Source of the DNA: Kiritimatiellia bacterium
GTDB lineage: Bacteria; Verrucomicrobiota; Kiritimatiellia; RFP12; UBA1067
Direction of reading: 5' to 3'
DNA length: 64,000 nucleotides
Assembly (NCBI GenBank): GCA_016296065.1
Contig: JAEDKA010000002.1
Location: 100,138 to 164,137, forward strand
The notes beneath the pieces are model-generated. The model was not told the origin of the DNA. It worked only from the letters and a program-made list of their open reading frames with translations, and did not search any database. The stretch's first letter is position 1, and each line of letters starts with the position of its first letter. Of the stretch, positions 8,889-15,881 are shown piece after piece. The position numbers were made by a program, and so were the translations under genes.

Positions 8889-9123
8889 AAACGAAGGATG
8901 ATGATATGGAAGAACCGCAGATGAACGCAGACGGGCGCGGCGCTGACGCTTGCGCAGAAAAGAAGGCGAGCGTAAGCGAAGCCTTGTCTGCGAAAGTCTG
9001 TGGTTAAAAACGAAGGATGATGATATGAAAGAACCGCAGACGAACGCAGACGTGCCGTCGCTAACGCTCGGCAGAGATAAAGGAGGCGCAAGCGTAAGCC
9101 GCAGTCTGCGAAAGTCTGTGGTT
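8798..9123. repeat. family B hairpin repeats B1-B3 in tandem
   Basis: Three direct copies lie at 8798-8886, 8913-9005 and 9032-9123. Each starts AACCRCAGAC, has an inner inverted pair (GCTAACGCT / AGCGTTAGC-like) and ends CTGCGAAAGTCTGTGGTT, which is complementary to the start. B1 closes the upstream gene. B2 and B3 each carry a short frame (ATG at 8906 and 9025) that stops at or just after the repeat. This covers the gene-free stretch 8889-9149. Confidence 0.85.
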
Positions 9124-9149
9124 AAACAATAAGCAAAAGGAGACGAGCT

Positions 9150-9626
9150 ATGGTAACGAAGGAAGAAACAGGTAAGATAATTGGCGTTTGTATGGACGTG
9201 TTCCATGAACTGGGGTCTGGGTTCCTGGAGCCTGTATACCAGGACGCGGCCGAGATAGCCTTCAGGCAGGCTGGCATTCCCTTTGTTCGCGAGGCGCAAT
9301 GTCCGATTTATTTCCGAGGTGTGAAGATCAATCGGAATTATGAGGCGGATTTTGTTTGCTATGGAGAAGTGATTCTTGAGTTCAAGGCGGTGAAGTGCTT
9401 TGCGCCAGAGCACAAGGCGCAGTTAATCAATTATCTCAAGGCGACACGCATTCCTCTTGGGTATCTCATCAACTTTCACGGTGAGAGGCTGACTTGGGAG
9501 CGCATCGTCTACACTTCGGCAGAGAGTAAACCGCAGACGAACGCAGACGGGCCGTCGCTAACGCTCGGCAGAGATAAAGGAGGCGCGAGCGTAAGCGAAG
9601 CCTTGTCTGCGAAAGTCTGCGGTTAA
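9150..9626 (+). CDS. GxxExxY protein (PDDEXK_3 family), copy 1
   Basis: This 158-residue protein has the name motif in GSGFLEPVYQDA and a PD-(D/E)XK-like core (EADFVCYGEVILEFKAV: Asp, then Glu-x-Lys), followed by AQLINYLKATRIPLGYLINF. The family is distantly related to nucleases; no activity or target is established. The start follows AAAAGGAGACGAGCT. From residue about 127 the sequence is encoded by family B repeat B4, which gives an extra tail (KPQTNADGPSLTL ... LSAKVCG) and the stop. Repeat B3 ends 27 bases upstream, so the gene lies between two direct copies of the repeat. Related loci are at 17758 and 63799. Confidence 0.85.
   Translation: MVTKEETGKIIGVCMDVFHELGSGFLEPVYQDAAEIAFRQAGIPFVREAQCPIYFRGVKINRNYEADFVCYGEVILEFKAVKCFAPEHKAQLINYLKATRIPLGYLINFHGERLTWERIVYTSAESKPQTNADGPSLTLGRDKGGASVSEALSAKVCG
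9529..9624. repeat. family B repeat B4 (3' end of GxxExxY gene)
   Basis: AACCGCAGAC to TCTGCGGTT, overlapping the last 32 codons of the gene at 9150. The stop TAA begins on its final base. Confidence 0.85.
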
Positions 9627-9629
9627 AAA

Positions 9630-9669
9630 CGCAAAGAGGTATTAACAGGATTAAGAAAGGAGCGGAGGC
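9630..9669. repeat. half family A unit with attached ribosome site
   Basis: GCAAAGAGGTATTAACAGGA followed by TTAAGAAAGGAGCGGAGGC, directly before the ATG at 9670. Nearly the same block precedes the ATGs at 10939 and 13440, so repeat and ribosome site were copied together. Confidence 0.75.
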
Positions 9670-10863
9670 ATGAATGTCAACAGAGTGTATGCCGAGGCGA
9701 TAGCGAAATGGGAAGGCGCCAAATCCTGGAGTGGCGACAAGGCGACAAAGCCGTTTGCCGTTCTGTGGGACGATCCGGAAAGCGGCGCGGACTTGAAGGT
9801 CGTGTACAGGACGCCGAAGGAAAATGGCGTATCCATGCTCCTGCTTGGGTTCGCGACATGTGTCGTCTTGGCGGCGATTACCGCTCTCCTTTGTCGTGTC
9901 TTTCAGCCAATGTGCACCATCTTGATAGGCGGACCGCTAATCTTGGCTTTTGCTGTCAGTGTGGTGGTTCGCGCCATGCGCCTTGGATGGGTTCGCATGG
10001 AGTATGAGTTCAGGCGAGGAATCTGCACCGTGCGCTATTCAATGGCGGAACACTGGAAGCGAGAGTGGTCGTTTCACTATAACGACAGGACAAGGCTCTT
10101 CTCCCGCCTGCGGCCGTTCGCCTGTGGGTTCGTCATATCGGAATACGGATTTGTGGATGAGGCGGGCAGCGTCCTGTTTCGCACAAAGCAGGCGATGGAG
10201 CTTCCTCACTACGACTACTTCTCGCTTGTCGTGACGGGTTATCTTTCGCGCGACGAAGACGAAGATAAGTCCGCACGGGACATTGCGGAAAAGTATCGTG
10301 AATGCACTTTGCGTAACAAATCGCTGTCGAGAAAGTGGTGGGCTTACGTTGTTGTTTCCGCGATGATTGTAATCGCCATGCATTTCATTGACAGCTGTAG
10401 AAATCCGACAAAGGAAGAAGATCGCGTGCAGAAGGTGATATATGAGGCGTTCCTCAACGGCGGCGACTATCTGGCGGTTGCCGAGGCACAGAAGGCCAAG
10501 TGCGGCAATCGTGCGCAGAAGGGGATAGACGAGGTGTTGGATTACTGTGCGGAATTCTCGGCGGCGCGGCAAGAGCTGAAGGATGCGGGGGCGATTGAGG
10601 ACGCGCGCAGTCGCCGTGAAGTGGCGCAGGGAGTAGCTTCAAGATTGCGCGAACGGGTAAAGGCGATGGAAGCCGACAGACGCAGAAGCGTTGCCAATTA
10701 TGTCTTTGCCCATTCCTTCGAGGGTCTGGTTGGGGTGGCCGAATCACTGCGTTCCGCTCCAGACGGCAAGGTAATCGTAATCATAAACGAGAACATGAAA
10801 ACCATCATAAACGAGCACATGAAAACCGCCGCGCCGCAACAATCACCGGAGGAAACGAAATGA
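9670..10863 (+). CDS. membrane protein of unknown function
   Basis: A 397-residue protein with two adjacent membrane helices at about residues 58-102 (LLLGFATCVVLAAITALLC, LILAFAVSVVVRAM), a soluble middle part, a third helix near residue 220 (WAYVVVSAMIVIAMHFI) and a charged helical C-terminal part that could form a coiled coil. No family was recognised. GGAGCGGAGG gives a good start. Its stop overlaps an ATG with a strong ribosome site that opens only a 16-codon frame. Base composition is lower in GC than in the housekeeping genes, as for its neighbours up to 13.7 kb. Confidence 0.7.
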   Translation: MNVNRVYAEAIAKWEGAKSWSGDKATKPFAVLWDDPESGADLKVVYRTPKENGVSMLLLGFATCVVLAAITALLCRVFQPMCTILIGGPLILAFAVSVVVRAMRLGWVRMEYEFRRGICTVRYSMAEHWKREWSFHYNDRTRLFSRLRPFACGFVISEYGFVDEAGSVLFRTKQAMELPHYDYFSLVVTGYLSRDEDEDKSARDIAEKYRECTLRNKSLSRKWWAYVVVSAMIVIAMHFIDSCRNPTKEEDRVQKVIYEAFLNGGDYLAVAEAQKAKCGNRAQKGIDEVLDYCAEFSAARQELKDAGAIEDARSRREVAQGVASRLRERVKAMEADRRRSVANYVFAHSFEGLVGVAESLRSAPDGKVIVIINENMKTIINEHMKTAAPQQSPEETK

Positions 10864-10910
10864 ATGCTCGGCTGATGTTTGTGCGGGCTATTGCGGGGAG
10901 ATTAACATGA
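10860..10910 (+). other. mini-ORF 1, start codon followed by repeat
   Basis: GGAGGAAACGAAATG opens MNARLMFVRAIAGRLT and the frame stops inside a half family A unit. It resembles mini-ORF 2 (MNARKVARIVAGR). It may be the 5' remnant of a gene cut off by the repeat; translation is unproven. Confidence 0.35.
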
Positions 10911-10938
10911 TTAACAGGATTGAGAAAGGAGCGGAGGC
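10900..10938. repeat. half family A unit with attached ribosome site
   Basis: GATTAACATGATTAACAGGA followed by TTGAGAAAGGAGCGGAGGC, ending at the ATG of 10939; compare 9630 and 13400. Confidence 0.7.
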
Positions 10939-11286
10939 ATGAAAAAGTTTCTGATGTTGCTTGTGGCTTCCTACATCCCGGGGCTATTGCTATTGTTTGG
11001 CGAATGGCCGGAGGCGTTAGGTTTTGCTGCCGTGAGCATTCTGTTCTTGCCATATTTTACGGCGTGGGCTGTCATAGGTGCGCTCTATGATGTTGTGGGA
11101 TGGTATGTCACGGGTGAGTGGCGGTTGCTCTTATTCGTTGTTTCCTACATTTTGTACATCGTCGCCGGGCTTGTGTTCCTGATGGTGGATGAACGACGAG
11201 CGCGATGGACGGCCTTTGCTTTCTATATTGTAATGTTGCTGCTTTCAATGTATGGCTTTGCCTGGTTTTGCAATAGCCATGAATGA
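10939..11286 (+). CDS. small membrane protein of unknown function
   Basis: A 115-residue protein that is almost wholly hydrophobic, with about four membrane segments (LMLLVASYIPGLLLLF; FAAVSILFLPYFTAWAVIGA; LLFVVSYILYIVAGLVFLMV; AFAFYIVMLLLSMYGFAWF). No family was recognised. The ribosome site GGAGCGGAGG belongs to a block also found before the genes at 9670 and 13440, so the three genes share a copied 5' control region. Confidence 0.65.
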   Translation: MKKFLMLLVASYIPGLLLLFGEWPEALGFAAVSILFLPYFTAWAVIGALYDVVGWYVTGEWRLLLFVVSYILYIVAGLVFLMVDERRARWTAFAFYIVMLLLSMYGFAWFCNSHE

Positions 11287-11313
11287 ATCGTACTTCAAGA
11301 AAGGAACTAACTT

Positions 11314-11409
11314 ATGAATGCGCGAAAGGTAGCGCGGATCGTCGCGGGAAGGTTTTTAGACAGGATTAACAAGATTAACAGGATTATGGGAAATGAAAGG
11401 GAGTCTTAA
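11314..11409 (+). other. mini-ORF 2, truncated by repeat A5
   Basis: AAAGGAACTAACTT precedes ATG; the frame reads MNARKVARIVAGR and then runs through the left arm of A5 (FLDRINKINRIMG) to a stop at 11407. It is likely a gene 5' remnant or leader; the similar start at 10860 suggests a copied segment. Confidence 0.35.
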
Positions 11410-11440
11410 TCTTGTAAATCCTGTAAATCCTGTCTAAAAC
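11353..11440. repeat. family A hairpin repeat, copy A5
   Basis: Left arm TTTTTAGACAGGATTAACAA onward, right arm TAATCTTGTAAATCCTG to CTGTCTAAAAC. The arms are imperfect complements about 33 bases long, and CCGGAGG of the next gene follows directly. Together with mini-ORF 2 it fills 11287-11462. Confidence 0.85.
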
Positions 11441-11462
11441 AAAAACCGGAGGAGTCAACGAT

Positions 11463-12224
11463 ATGAAGAAGGAAATCGGCTTACCGAAGATGCCGTGGAC
11501 AGTGAGAGTCCCGATGCTGGCGTTTTATGCCCTGGCAGTACTTTGCATTGCCGCGATACCAATTACAGGTGACTTCCTCTTTCTTGGCTTGTTTTTCCTC
11601 TTCGTTGGTCTTGGCCTGCAACATGGCCGGGAGTGGATGGCGGAGGCACTTGCGTTTTTTGGGGTAATCTGTGGTGTTTTGGGGTCTGTCTTGTCCTTCG
11701 CTATTTCGCAGAATTGGATCGCCGGTTGCTTCGCATTGGTTTTTGCCCTTCCGGCACTGTTTGTGTGCCTTCCGTCATCTAGGCGATGGTTTGCGGAGGT
11801 AGGTGCCATGCGTGCAGCGAAAGAGTCTTCGTCGGGTTGGCTTGGCGTTGTAGCAAGAGTTCTTGCATGGGTTGTTTCCGTCTCAATTGCATTATTTGTG
11901 TTGATCGTATTGCTGGAAGTTCCGTACTTCAATACCATCTCGCGTCTTGGGAAATACGAAAGCAAGGATGCGTTAATTTTGAACGAGGCGGAACAAGTGA
12001 CCAAAGCCTTCGGATTCGTGCAGGACGGCACAAACTACACGGCGATAGTCCTAAAGCCAATTGGCGCATTTCCATCCGGTCCTGCGGTATTTGTCGCGGA
12101 CGCAACGGGGCGCATCATCGACCGCTGCCGTGACTATGGCGATAATATGCGATTCCGCGGACATTGGGATTTTTCATGGGAAGACTTCAGCAATGAAGAT
12201 GCGAAAACGGAGGAGGCGAAATGA
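11463..12224 (+). CDS. membrane protein of unknown function
   Basis: A 253-residue protein with about five membrane segments in the first 165 residues (for example LAFYALAVLCIAAIPI and VVSVSIALFVLIVLLEV) and a soluble C-terminal domain of about 85 residues facing one side. No known family was recognised. CCGGAGGAG (11446-11454) serves the start. The stop overlaps the ATG of the next small gene (ATGA), so the two are translationally coupled. Confidence 0.65.
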   Translation: MKKEIGLPKMPWTVRVPMLAFYALAVLCIAAIPITGDFLFLGLFFLFVGLGLQHGREWMAEALAFFGVICGVLGSVLSFAISQNWIAGCFALVFALPALFVCLPSSRRWFAEVGAMRAAKESSSGWLGVVARVLAWVVSVSIALFVLIVLLEVPYFNTISRLGKYESKDALILNEAEQVTKAFGFVQDGTNYTAIVLKPIGAFPSGPAVFVADATGRIIDRCRDYGDNMRFRGHWDFSWEDFSNEDAKTEEAK

Positions 12225-12424
12225 TCAACGGAATGACATGGGGAATCTACTATCTGATTCTGTTTGCAGTTTCGTTTGCAGGCTGCCTTGGGTGGGCTTT
12301 GAAACTGATTCGCGGCAACAAGCAGGGGCGTGCGGTAATGGTGATGCTCCTAGGCCCGTTTGGCATTGCCTCATTGATCTGGGTCGCGACGCTGATTGTC
12401 GTGCTTTGCATGTATGGTATTTAG
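12221..12424 (+). CDS. small two-helix membrane protein
   Basis: A 67-residue protein with two membrane helices (YYLILFAVSFAGCLGWAL and LLGPFGIASLIWVATLIVVL) joined by a basic turn (KLIRGNKQGR). ATG overlaps the previous stop and GGAGGAGGCG lies upstream, so it is probably made together with the 253-residue membrane protein and may be its partner. Function is unknown. Confidence 0.6.
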   Translation: MINGMTWGIYYLILFAVSFAGCLGWALKLIRGNKQGRAVMVMLLGPFGIASLIWVATLIVVLCMYGI

Positions 12425-12449
12425 CCACGAAGGGGAAAGGAAAAGTGAA

Positions 12450-12611
12450 ATGAAAACGCGAAAGGCATTTGTGCTGAGTGGGAGAAGGCATTGTCTCGCG
12501 CAGAGACGCAGGGGCGCAGAGGAGTTTTTAGACAGGATTAACAAGATTGACAGGATTTTGGGAAAAGGAAGCAACATTCTTAATCTTGTAAATCCTGTAA
12601 ATCCTGTCTAA
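12450..12611 (+). other. mini-ORF 3, built largely of repeats
   Basis: After GGGGAAAGGAAAAGTGAA, ATG opens MKTRKAFVLSGRRH and the frame then runs through a CGCAGAGACGCAGGGGCGC block (LAQRRRGAEE) and all of repeat A6 (LDRINKIDRI ... NLVNPVNPV), ending at its edge. It is probably a gene 5' remnant rather than a functional protein. Confidence 0.3.
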
Positions 12612-12614
12612 AAC
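12525..12614. repeat. family A hairpin repeat, copy A6
   Basis: TTTTTAGACAGGATTAACAA to ATCCTGTCTAAAAC, closely similar to A5 and again followed by AAAAACCGGAGGAG and an ATG. Confidence 0.85.
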
Positions 12615-12636
12615 AAAAACCGGAGGAGAAACGAAA

Positions 12637-13227
12637 ATGAAGAAGCCAATAATCATAGTTTCAGCAGCGTTGCTGTGGTGCGCGTTGCTGTTCATGATGC
12701 TGTGCAGTGGATGCGCATGGTTGAATGGCGACAGGGGAAGGCCATCTGCAAACTGCCATGAGCTTACGCTCAGTAATACATTCATGACGATTTGCGATAC
12801 CGAGTATTCACTGACGACGAATAACATTCCGCTTGTATTTATGTTGAAGCGAAGCAACACAGGGTATGAATTTGGCTTTAGGCTGTCCAATGACTCTGCG
12901 CTGCGTGTGGAGATTGACGGAGTCGAGTTCGCATTCACAAATTGTGTTGTGACCATGCGAGGTGGAAATGTGGCCGGGATTCAGAAGATTGAGAATTTCA
13001 AGGATGGTATGGAATTCTGTGGGGGATGGGTTAGGTTTGGAATTGGAAACCGAGGAGGTTATCCACCATCGTTTGTGTTTAGTGCTGCATCACCATCATC
13101 AGGTAGTTCAGCCTTCCTGAGGTATTGCCCAACGGATGCAGAGGAAGCACCAAGGACTGTCCCGTTCCGAATATTGGAGTGCACCGGCGTAGAAGTTCGC
13201 CACTTGTCAAACTGGTATGATTGGTAG
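12637..13227 (+). CDS. lipoprotein of unknown function
   Basis: A 196-residue protein with a lipoprotein signal ending at MMLCSGC. The mature part is about 170 residues, rich in Asn, Ser and aromatic residues, and appears to be a beta-rich globular domain (VFMLKRSNTGYEFGFRLSN, FCGGWVRFGIGNRGG). No family was recognised. Its DNA is clearly AT-richer than the housekeeping genes of the window, which together with flanking repeats suggests transfer or an accessory cassette. CCGGAGGAG gives the start. Confidence 0.65.
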   Translation: MKKPIIIVSAALLWCALLFMMLCSGCAWLNGDRGRPSANCHELTLSNTFMTICDTEYSLTTNNIPLVFMLKRSNTGYEFGFRLSNDSALRVEIDGVEFAFTNCVVTMRGGNVAGIQKIENFKDGMEFCGGWVRFGIGNRGGYPPSFVFSAASPSSGSSAFLRYCPTDAEEAPRTVPFRILECTGVEVRHLSNWYDW

Positions 13228-13243
13228 GAATTTGAAAGGATAT

Positions 13244-13396
13244 ATGTCAATGAGCAGATCCATAATGGTGGTGTTCGCCTCTGCAGAGTGTGGCGACGAT
13301 GAACCGCAGACTCACGCAGACGGGCGCGGCGCTAACGCTTGCGCAGAAAAGAAGGCGAGCGTAAGCGAAGCCTTGTCTGCGAAAGTCTGTGGTTAA
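13244..13396 (+). other. mini-ORF 4, truncated by repeat B5
   Basis: GAAAGGA (13233-13239) precedes ATG at 13244. MSMSRSIMVVFASAEC is followed by the family B tail (DEPQTHADGRG ... LSAKVCG), and the stop begins on the last base of the repeat. Likely a gene 5' end cut by the repeat. Confidence 0.35.
13302..13394. repeat. family B hairpin repeat, copy B5
   Basis: AACCGCAGACTCACGCAGAC to AAAGTCTGTGGTT; most similar to B2. Confidence 0.85.
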
Positions 13397-13399
13397 AAA

Positions 13400-13439
13400 C
13401 GCAAAGAGGTATTAACAGGATTAAGAAAGGAGCGGAAGC
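13400..13439. repeat. half family A unit with attached ribosome site
   Basis: GCAAAGAGGTATTAACAGGA then TTAAGAAAGGAGCGGAAGC before the ATG at 13440. With B5 it matches the block B4 plus 9630-9669 almost base for base. Confidence 0.75.
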
Positions 13440-13706
13440 ATGAAGACGAAACGGCTGATGGTTATATTGTTGATGTCCCTTGCTGTGCCGGTGCCCTGTT
13501 GGGCCGTTGTCGGGCAAATGACAAAATTGGAAGACGAGCAGGTGTCGATGGCGCCTTTGCTGACGGATTATGTCGACATGATTCAGTTCGGTGCGCAGAA
13601 GGGAAGAGAACGGTTCTACGGATTGCAGGTTGGCGGCCCTTGGGGGCTGTTTGCCGCTCTTGCGCGTATGGTGGTGACCAATAATCTAGGAGGAGAAAAG
13701 CAATGA
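13440..13706 (+). CDS. small exported protein of unknown function
   Basis: An 88-residue protein with a signal peptide (LMVILLMSLAVPVPCWA) and a mature part of about 65 residues (MTKLEDEQVSMAPLLTDYV, FYGLQVGGPWGLFAAL) that matches no family known to me. Its stop overlaps the ATG of the alpha/beta hydrolase (ATGA), and that gene's AGGAGGAG is within its 3' end, so the two are coupled. GGAGCGGAAGC provides its own ribosome site. Confidence 0.6.
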   Translation: MKTKRLMVILLMSLAVPVPCWAVVGQMTKLEDEQVSMAPLLTDYVDMIQFGAQKGRERFYGLQVGGPWGLFAALARMVVTNNLGGEKQ

Positions 13707-14515
13707 TAAAATCGATTATGAAATCAGTCTTTAGGATCGTGGGATGCGTTTTCGTCCTGGCGCTTGTGATCGGAACGGGATGCATAAACTCGATCATGTT
13801 CCATCCCGAGATGTGCAGGGGCGGATATCGCGAGACGACATCAGGATATGTCGACATCGGGACGAACGGCGTTAAGATCGCCGCGGTCGTTCGCGGACCT
13901 GAACACGGCAAGAAGGCGATTCTGCGCTGCCACGGCAACGCGGAGAACATGGTGCAGACGCTGTGGGCCGTCGGGGAGCTTTGCGACGAAGGCTACACCG
14001 TCGCGGCCGTGGACTATCCGGGCTACGGCCTTTCGGATGGCTCGCCTGACGAGAAGGGCTGCTACAGGAACGTCCACCGTCTCTACGACTGGCTCGTCGA
14101 GACGCGCGGGTTCAAGCCCGAAGACATCATCGTCGACGGCTTTTCCGTCGGAACCGGTCCAGCCGTCGAGCTTGTGGCGACCAAACCCGTGGGCGGGCTG
14201 ATCCTTGAGGCGCCGTTTCTTTCCGCGCCACGCGTCGTGACGAAGGTTCGCATACTGCCGGTCGATCCGTTCCCGAACCTGAAGCGCATCGGCGACGTGA
14301 AGTGTCCGTTGCTGTTCTTCCATGGAACAAGCGACCGCGTCATACCGTATGAGCACGGCAGGGCGCTCTTCGAGCTTGCCCGCGAGCCAAAGAGGTTCAT
14401 CACGGTCGAAGGCGGAGACCACAACGACTTCCCCGCCGTGATGGGCGTAGACGAATATCTGCAGGAAATCAGAAACTTCGCCGAATCGTGCGGAGGCAAG
14501 GAGGAACAGATATGA
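13703..14515 (+). CDS. membrane-anchored alpha/beta hydrolase (Bem46/ABHD-like), copy 2
   Basis: This 270-residue paralogue of the gene at 5914 shares long stretches with it, such as FKPEDIIVDGFS and RILPVDPFPNLKRIGDVKC. The triad is nucleophile elbow GFSVG, acid in HGTSDRVIPYE and His in GGDHNDF. Its N-terminus is shorter, with one hydrophobic segment ending in LVIGTGC, and it lacks the 14-residue insert and the repeat-derived tail of copy 1. It overlaps both neighbours as ATGA, so it belongs to a three-gene unit (13440-15768). The substrate is unknown. Confidence 0.85.
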   Translation: MIKSIMKSVFRIVGCVFVLALVIGTGCINSIMFHPEMCRGGYRETTSGYVDIGTNGVKIAAVVRGPEHGKKAILRCHGNAENMVQTLWAVGELCDEGYTVAAVDYPGYGLSDGSPDEKGCYRNVHRLYDWLVETRGFKPEDIIVDGFSVGTGPAVELVATKPVGGLILEAPFLSAPRVVTKVRILPVDPFPNLKRIGDVKCPLLFFHGTSDRVIPYEHGRALFELAREPKRFITVEGGDHNDFPAVMGVDEYLQEIRNFAESCGGKEEQI

Positions 14516-15768
14516 AGAAACTGATTATGGCATCTGCTGTGGCTGTCGGGATGATGATGTTCGGAGGTTGCGCGTCGATAGTGTATTTCAACGCCGCCAG
14601 CCACGTGCCGGATGAATCGCCGTCTGTCCCGTCTGTGTCTGCTGAAGGGTCGATGGTAATGTCTGGCTTGCAGCCTTGCTTTGCTGCGACAAGCATGGAC
14701 TTTGCCGGGCTTGGCTATTTTGGGGAGGAAGGCGGGCCTTTGGTATTGCTGTTGTGGAGTCCGTTCTTTGTCGTTGATCTCCCGATTTCCTTTTGCACCG
14801 ATATCTTAACTATGCCGTGGCAGATATCGCGCTACAGGCGAGTATATTATCCAGCCGTTTCGGCGGTGAGAAGCGCAATGGTTCCAGAGCTCCTTCGAGG
14901 GCTCAAGGACTTGCAAAGCAAGGACGGATATTTCTATTCTGGCGGGAATGAACTTACGAGTACGGCACTGGTGGTCCTTGCTTTTCTGGCACATGGCGAT
15001 ATGACATATCATGTAGGCGAATTTGGCGTGACCTGCAAGAAGGCCTTCGACTATATTGTCTCCTGCGCCGATACCGGCGGAGAATCAATTCGATTCAAAG
15101 GCGAAGAGCAGAGTCCACAGGCGTTTTTTGCAGCTGCTGATGCTATCGTCACAGAGTATGGATTGACACGATCCCCTGGTTTGCGAGAGATTGCCGAGAA
15201 GTGCGTCGCTAGGACAATGCGCGAAGTCGAGGACATTGAGGCAGCGTTAGTTGTTGAGGCGAAATTCGACAAGCAGGTCGCCGCTGCGAAGCTGCGGTGG
15301 GCCGTCATGACGCTTCACAACGCCAAAGTCGCTGGTTTAACCCGCGACGGTTTAGACTCAAGCCTCGCGGACGCGAAACGGATTCTTGCTCGATGCGGCG
15401 AAAGCGACAATGGCTATTACGACGTATGGAAGCTATATCGAAGGGTGTGGGTTGAAGGTCCGACAGGGGAGAAAGATTACGACGAATGGTCTACCGTCAT
15501 CAAGGAAAAGAAAACGGTTCTGCGAAAGAGCGTGCGTGTCGTTGGCTCCGTGAAGGATAGTGAAGGAACGTGGCGCTGGAAGAGTCGTGCCTGTCCTTGC
15601 AATGGAGGGATATGGGCAAGTGGGCTTGGCAATGTTGCCGATACGGCGCTCGCCATCCTACAGGTTACATGGCCGGTATCGCACAAGCTTCCGCCGAAGA
15701 ACGGGAATAAGGAAGATGCCACGCATGATAAACAGCATTCAGTCAATTCGGTGGAAGTCGACATTTGA
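14512..15768 (+). CDS. lipoprotein: YceK-like N-terminus plus alpha-toroid-like domain
   Basis: A 418-residue protein with a lipobox in MMMFGGC. Residues about 60-110 (LLLWSPFFVVDLPISFCTD, LTMPWQISRY) resemble the core of YceK/YidQ lipoproteins. From about residue 125 the protein is helical and resembles the prenyltransferase/squalene-cyclase alpha-toroid: LLRGLKDLQSKDGYF, STALVVLAFLAHG, and later GNVADTALAILQVTW. No DXDD cyclase acid or CaaX-transferase zinc ligands are evident, so it is probably a non-catalytic scaffold. ATG overlaps the previous stop, with AAGGAGG upstream. Residues before 14512 in this frame (MRRQGGTD) lack a ribosome site. Confidence 0.65.
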   Translation: MKKLIMASAVAVGMMMFGGCASIVYFNAASHVPDESPSVPSVSAEGSMVMSGLQPCFAATSMDFAGLGYFGEEGGPLVLLLWSPFFVVDLPISFCTDILTMPWQISRYRRVYYPAVSAVRSAMVPELLRGLKDLQSKDGYFYSGGNELTSTALVVLAFLAHGDMTYHVGEFGVTCKKAFDYIVSCADTGGESIRFKGEEQSPQAFFAAADAIVTEYGLTRSPGLREIAEKCVARTMREVEDIEAALVVEAKFDKQVAAAKLRWAVMTLHNAKVAGLTRDGLDSSLADAKRILARCGESDNGYYDVWKLYRRVWVEGPTGEKDYDEWSTVIKEKKTVLRKSVRVVGSVKDSEGTWRWKSRACPCNGGIWASGLGNVADTALAILQVTWPVSHKLPPKNGNKEDATHDKQHSVNSVEVDI

Positions 15769-15782
15769 AAGGAGAAACTGCT

Positions 15783-15851
15783 ATGACCATAGGCTTCTTA
15801 ATGGCCGCAAAAAGCAACACTACACCTCAGTCTGCGGAAGTCTGTGGTTAA
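15783..15851 (+). other. mini-ORF 5 ending in a partial family B repeat
   Basis: AAAGGAGAAACTGCT precedes ATG; MTIGFLMAAKSNTT is followed by QSAEVCG from a lone right arm of family B (15828-15848), and the stop starts on the last base of that arm. Likely remnant. Confidence 0.35.
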
Positions 15852-15881
15852 ACAAACTCGATTTGATAAGGAGGCAAGAAA

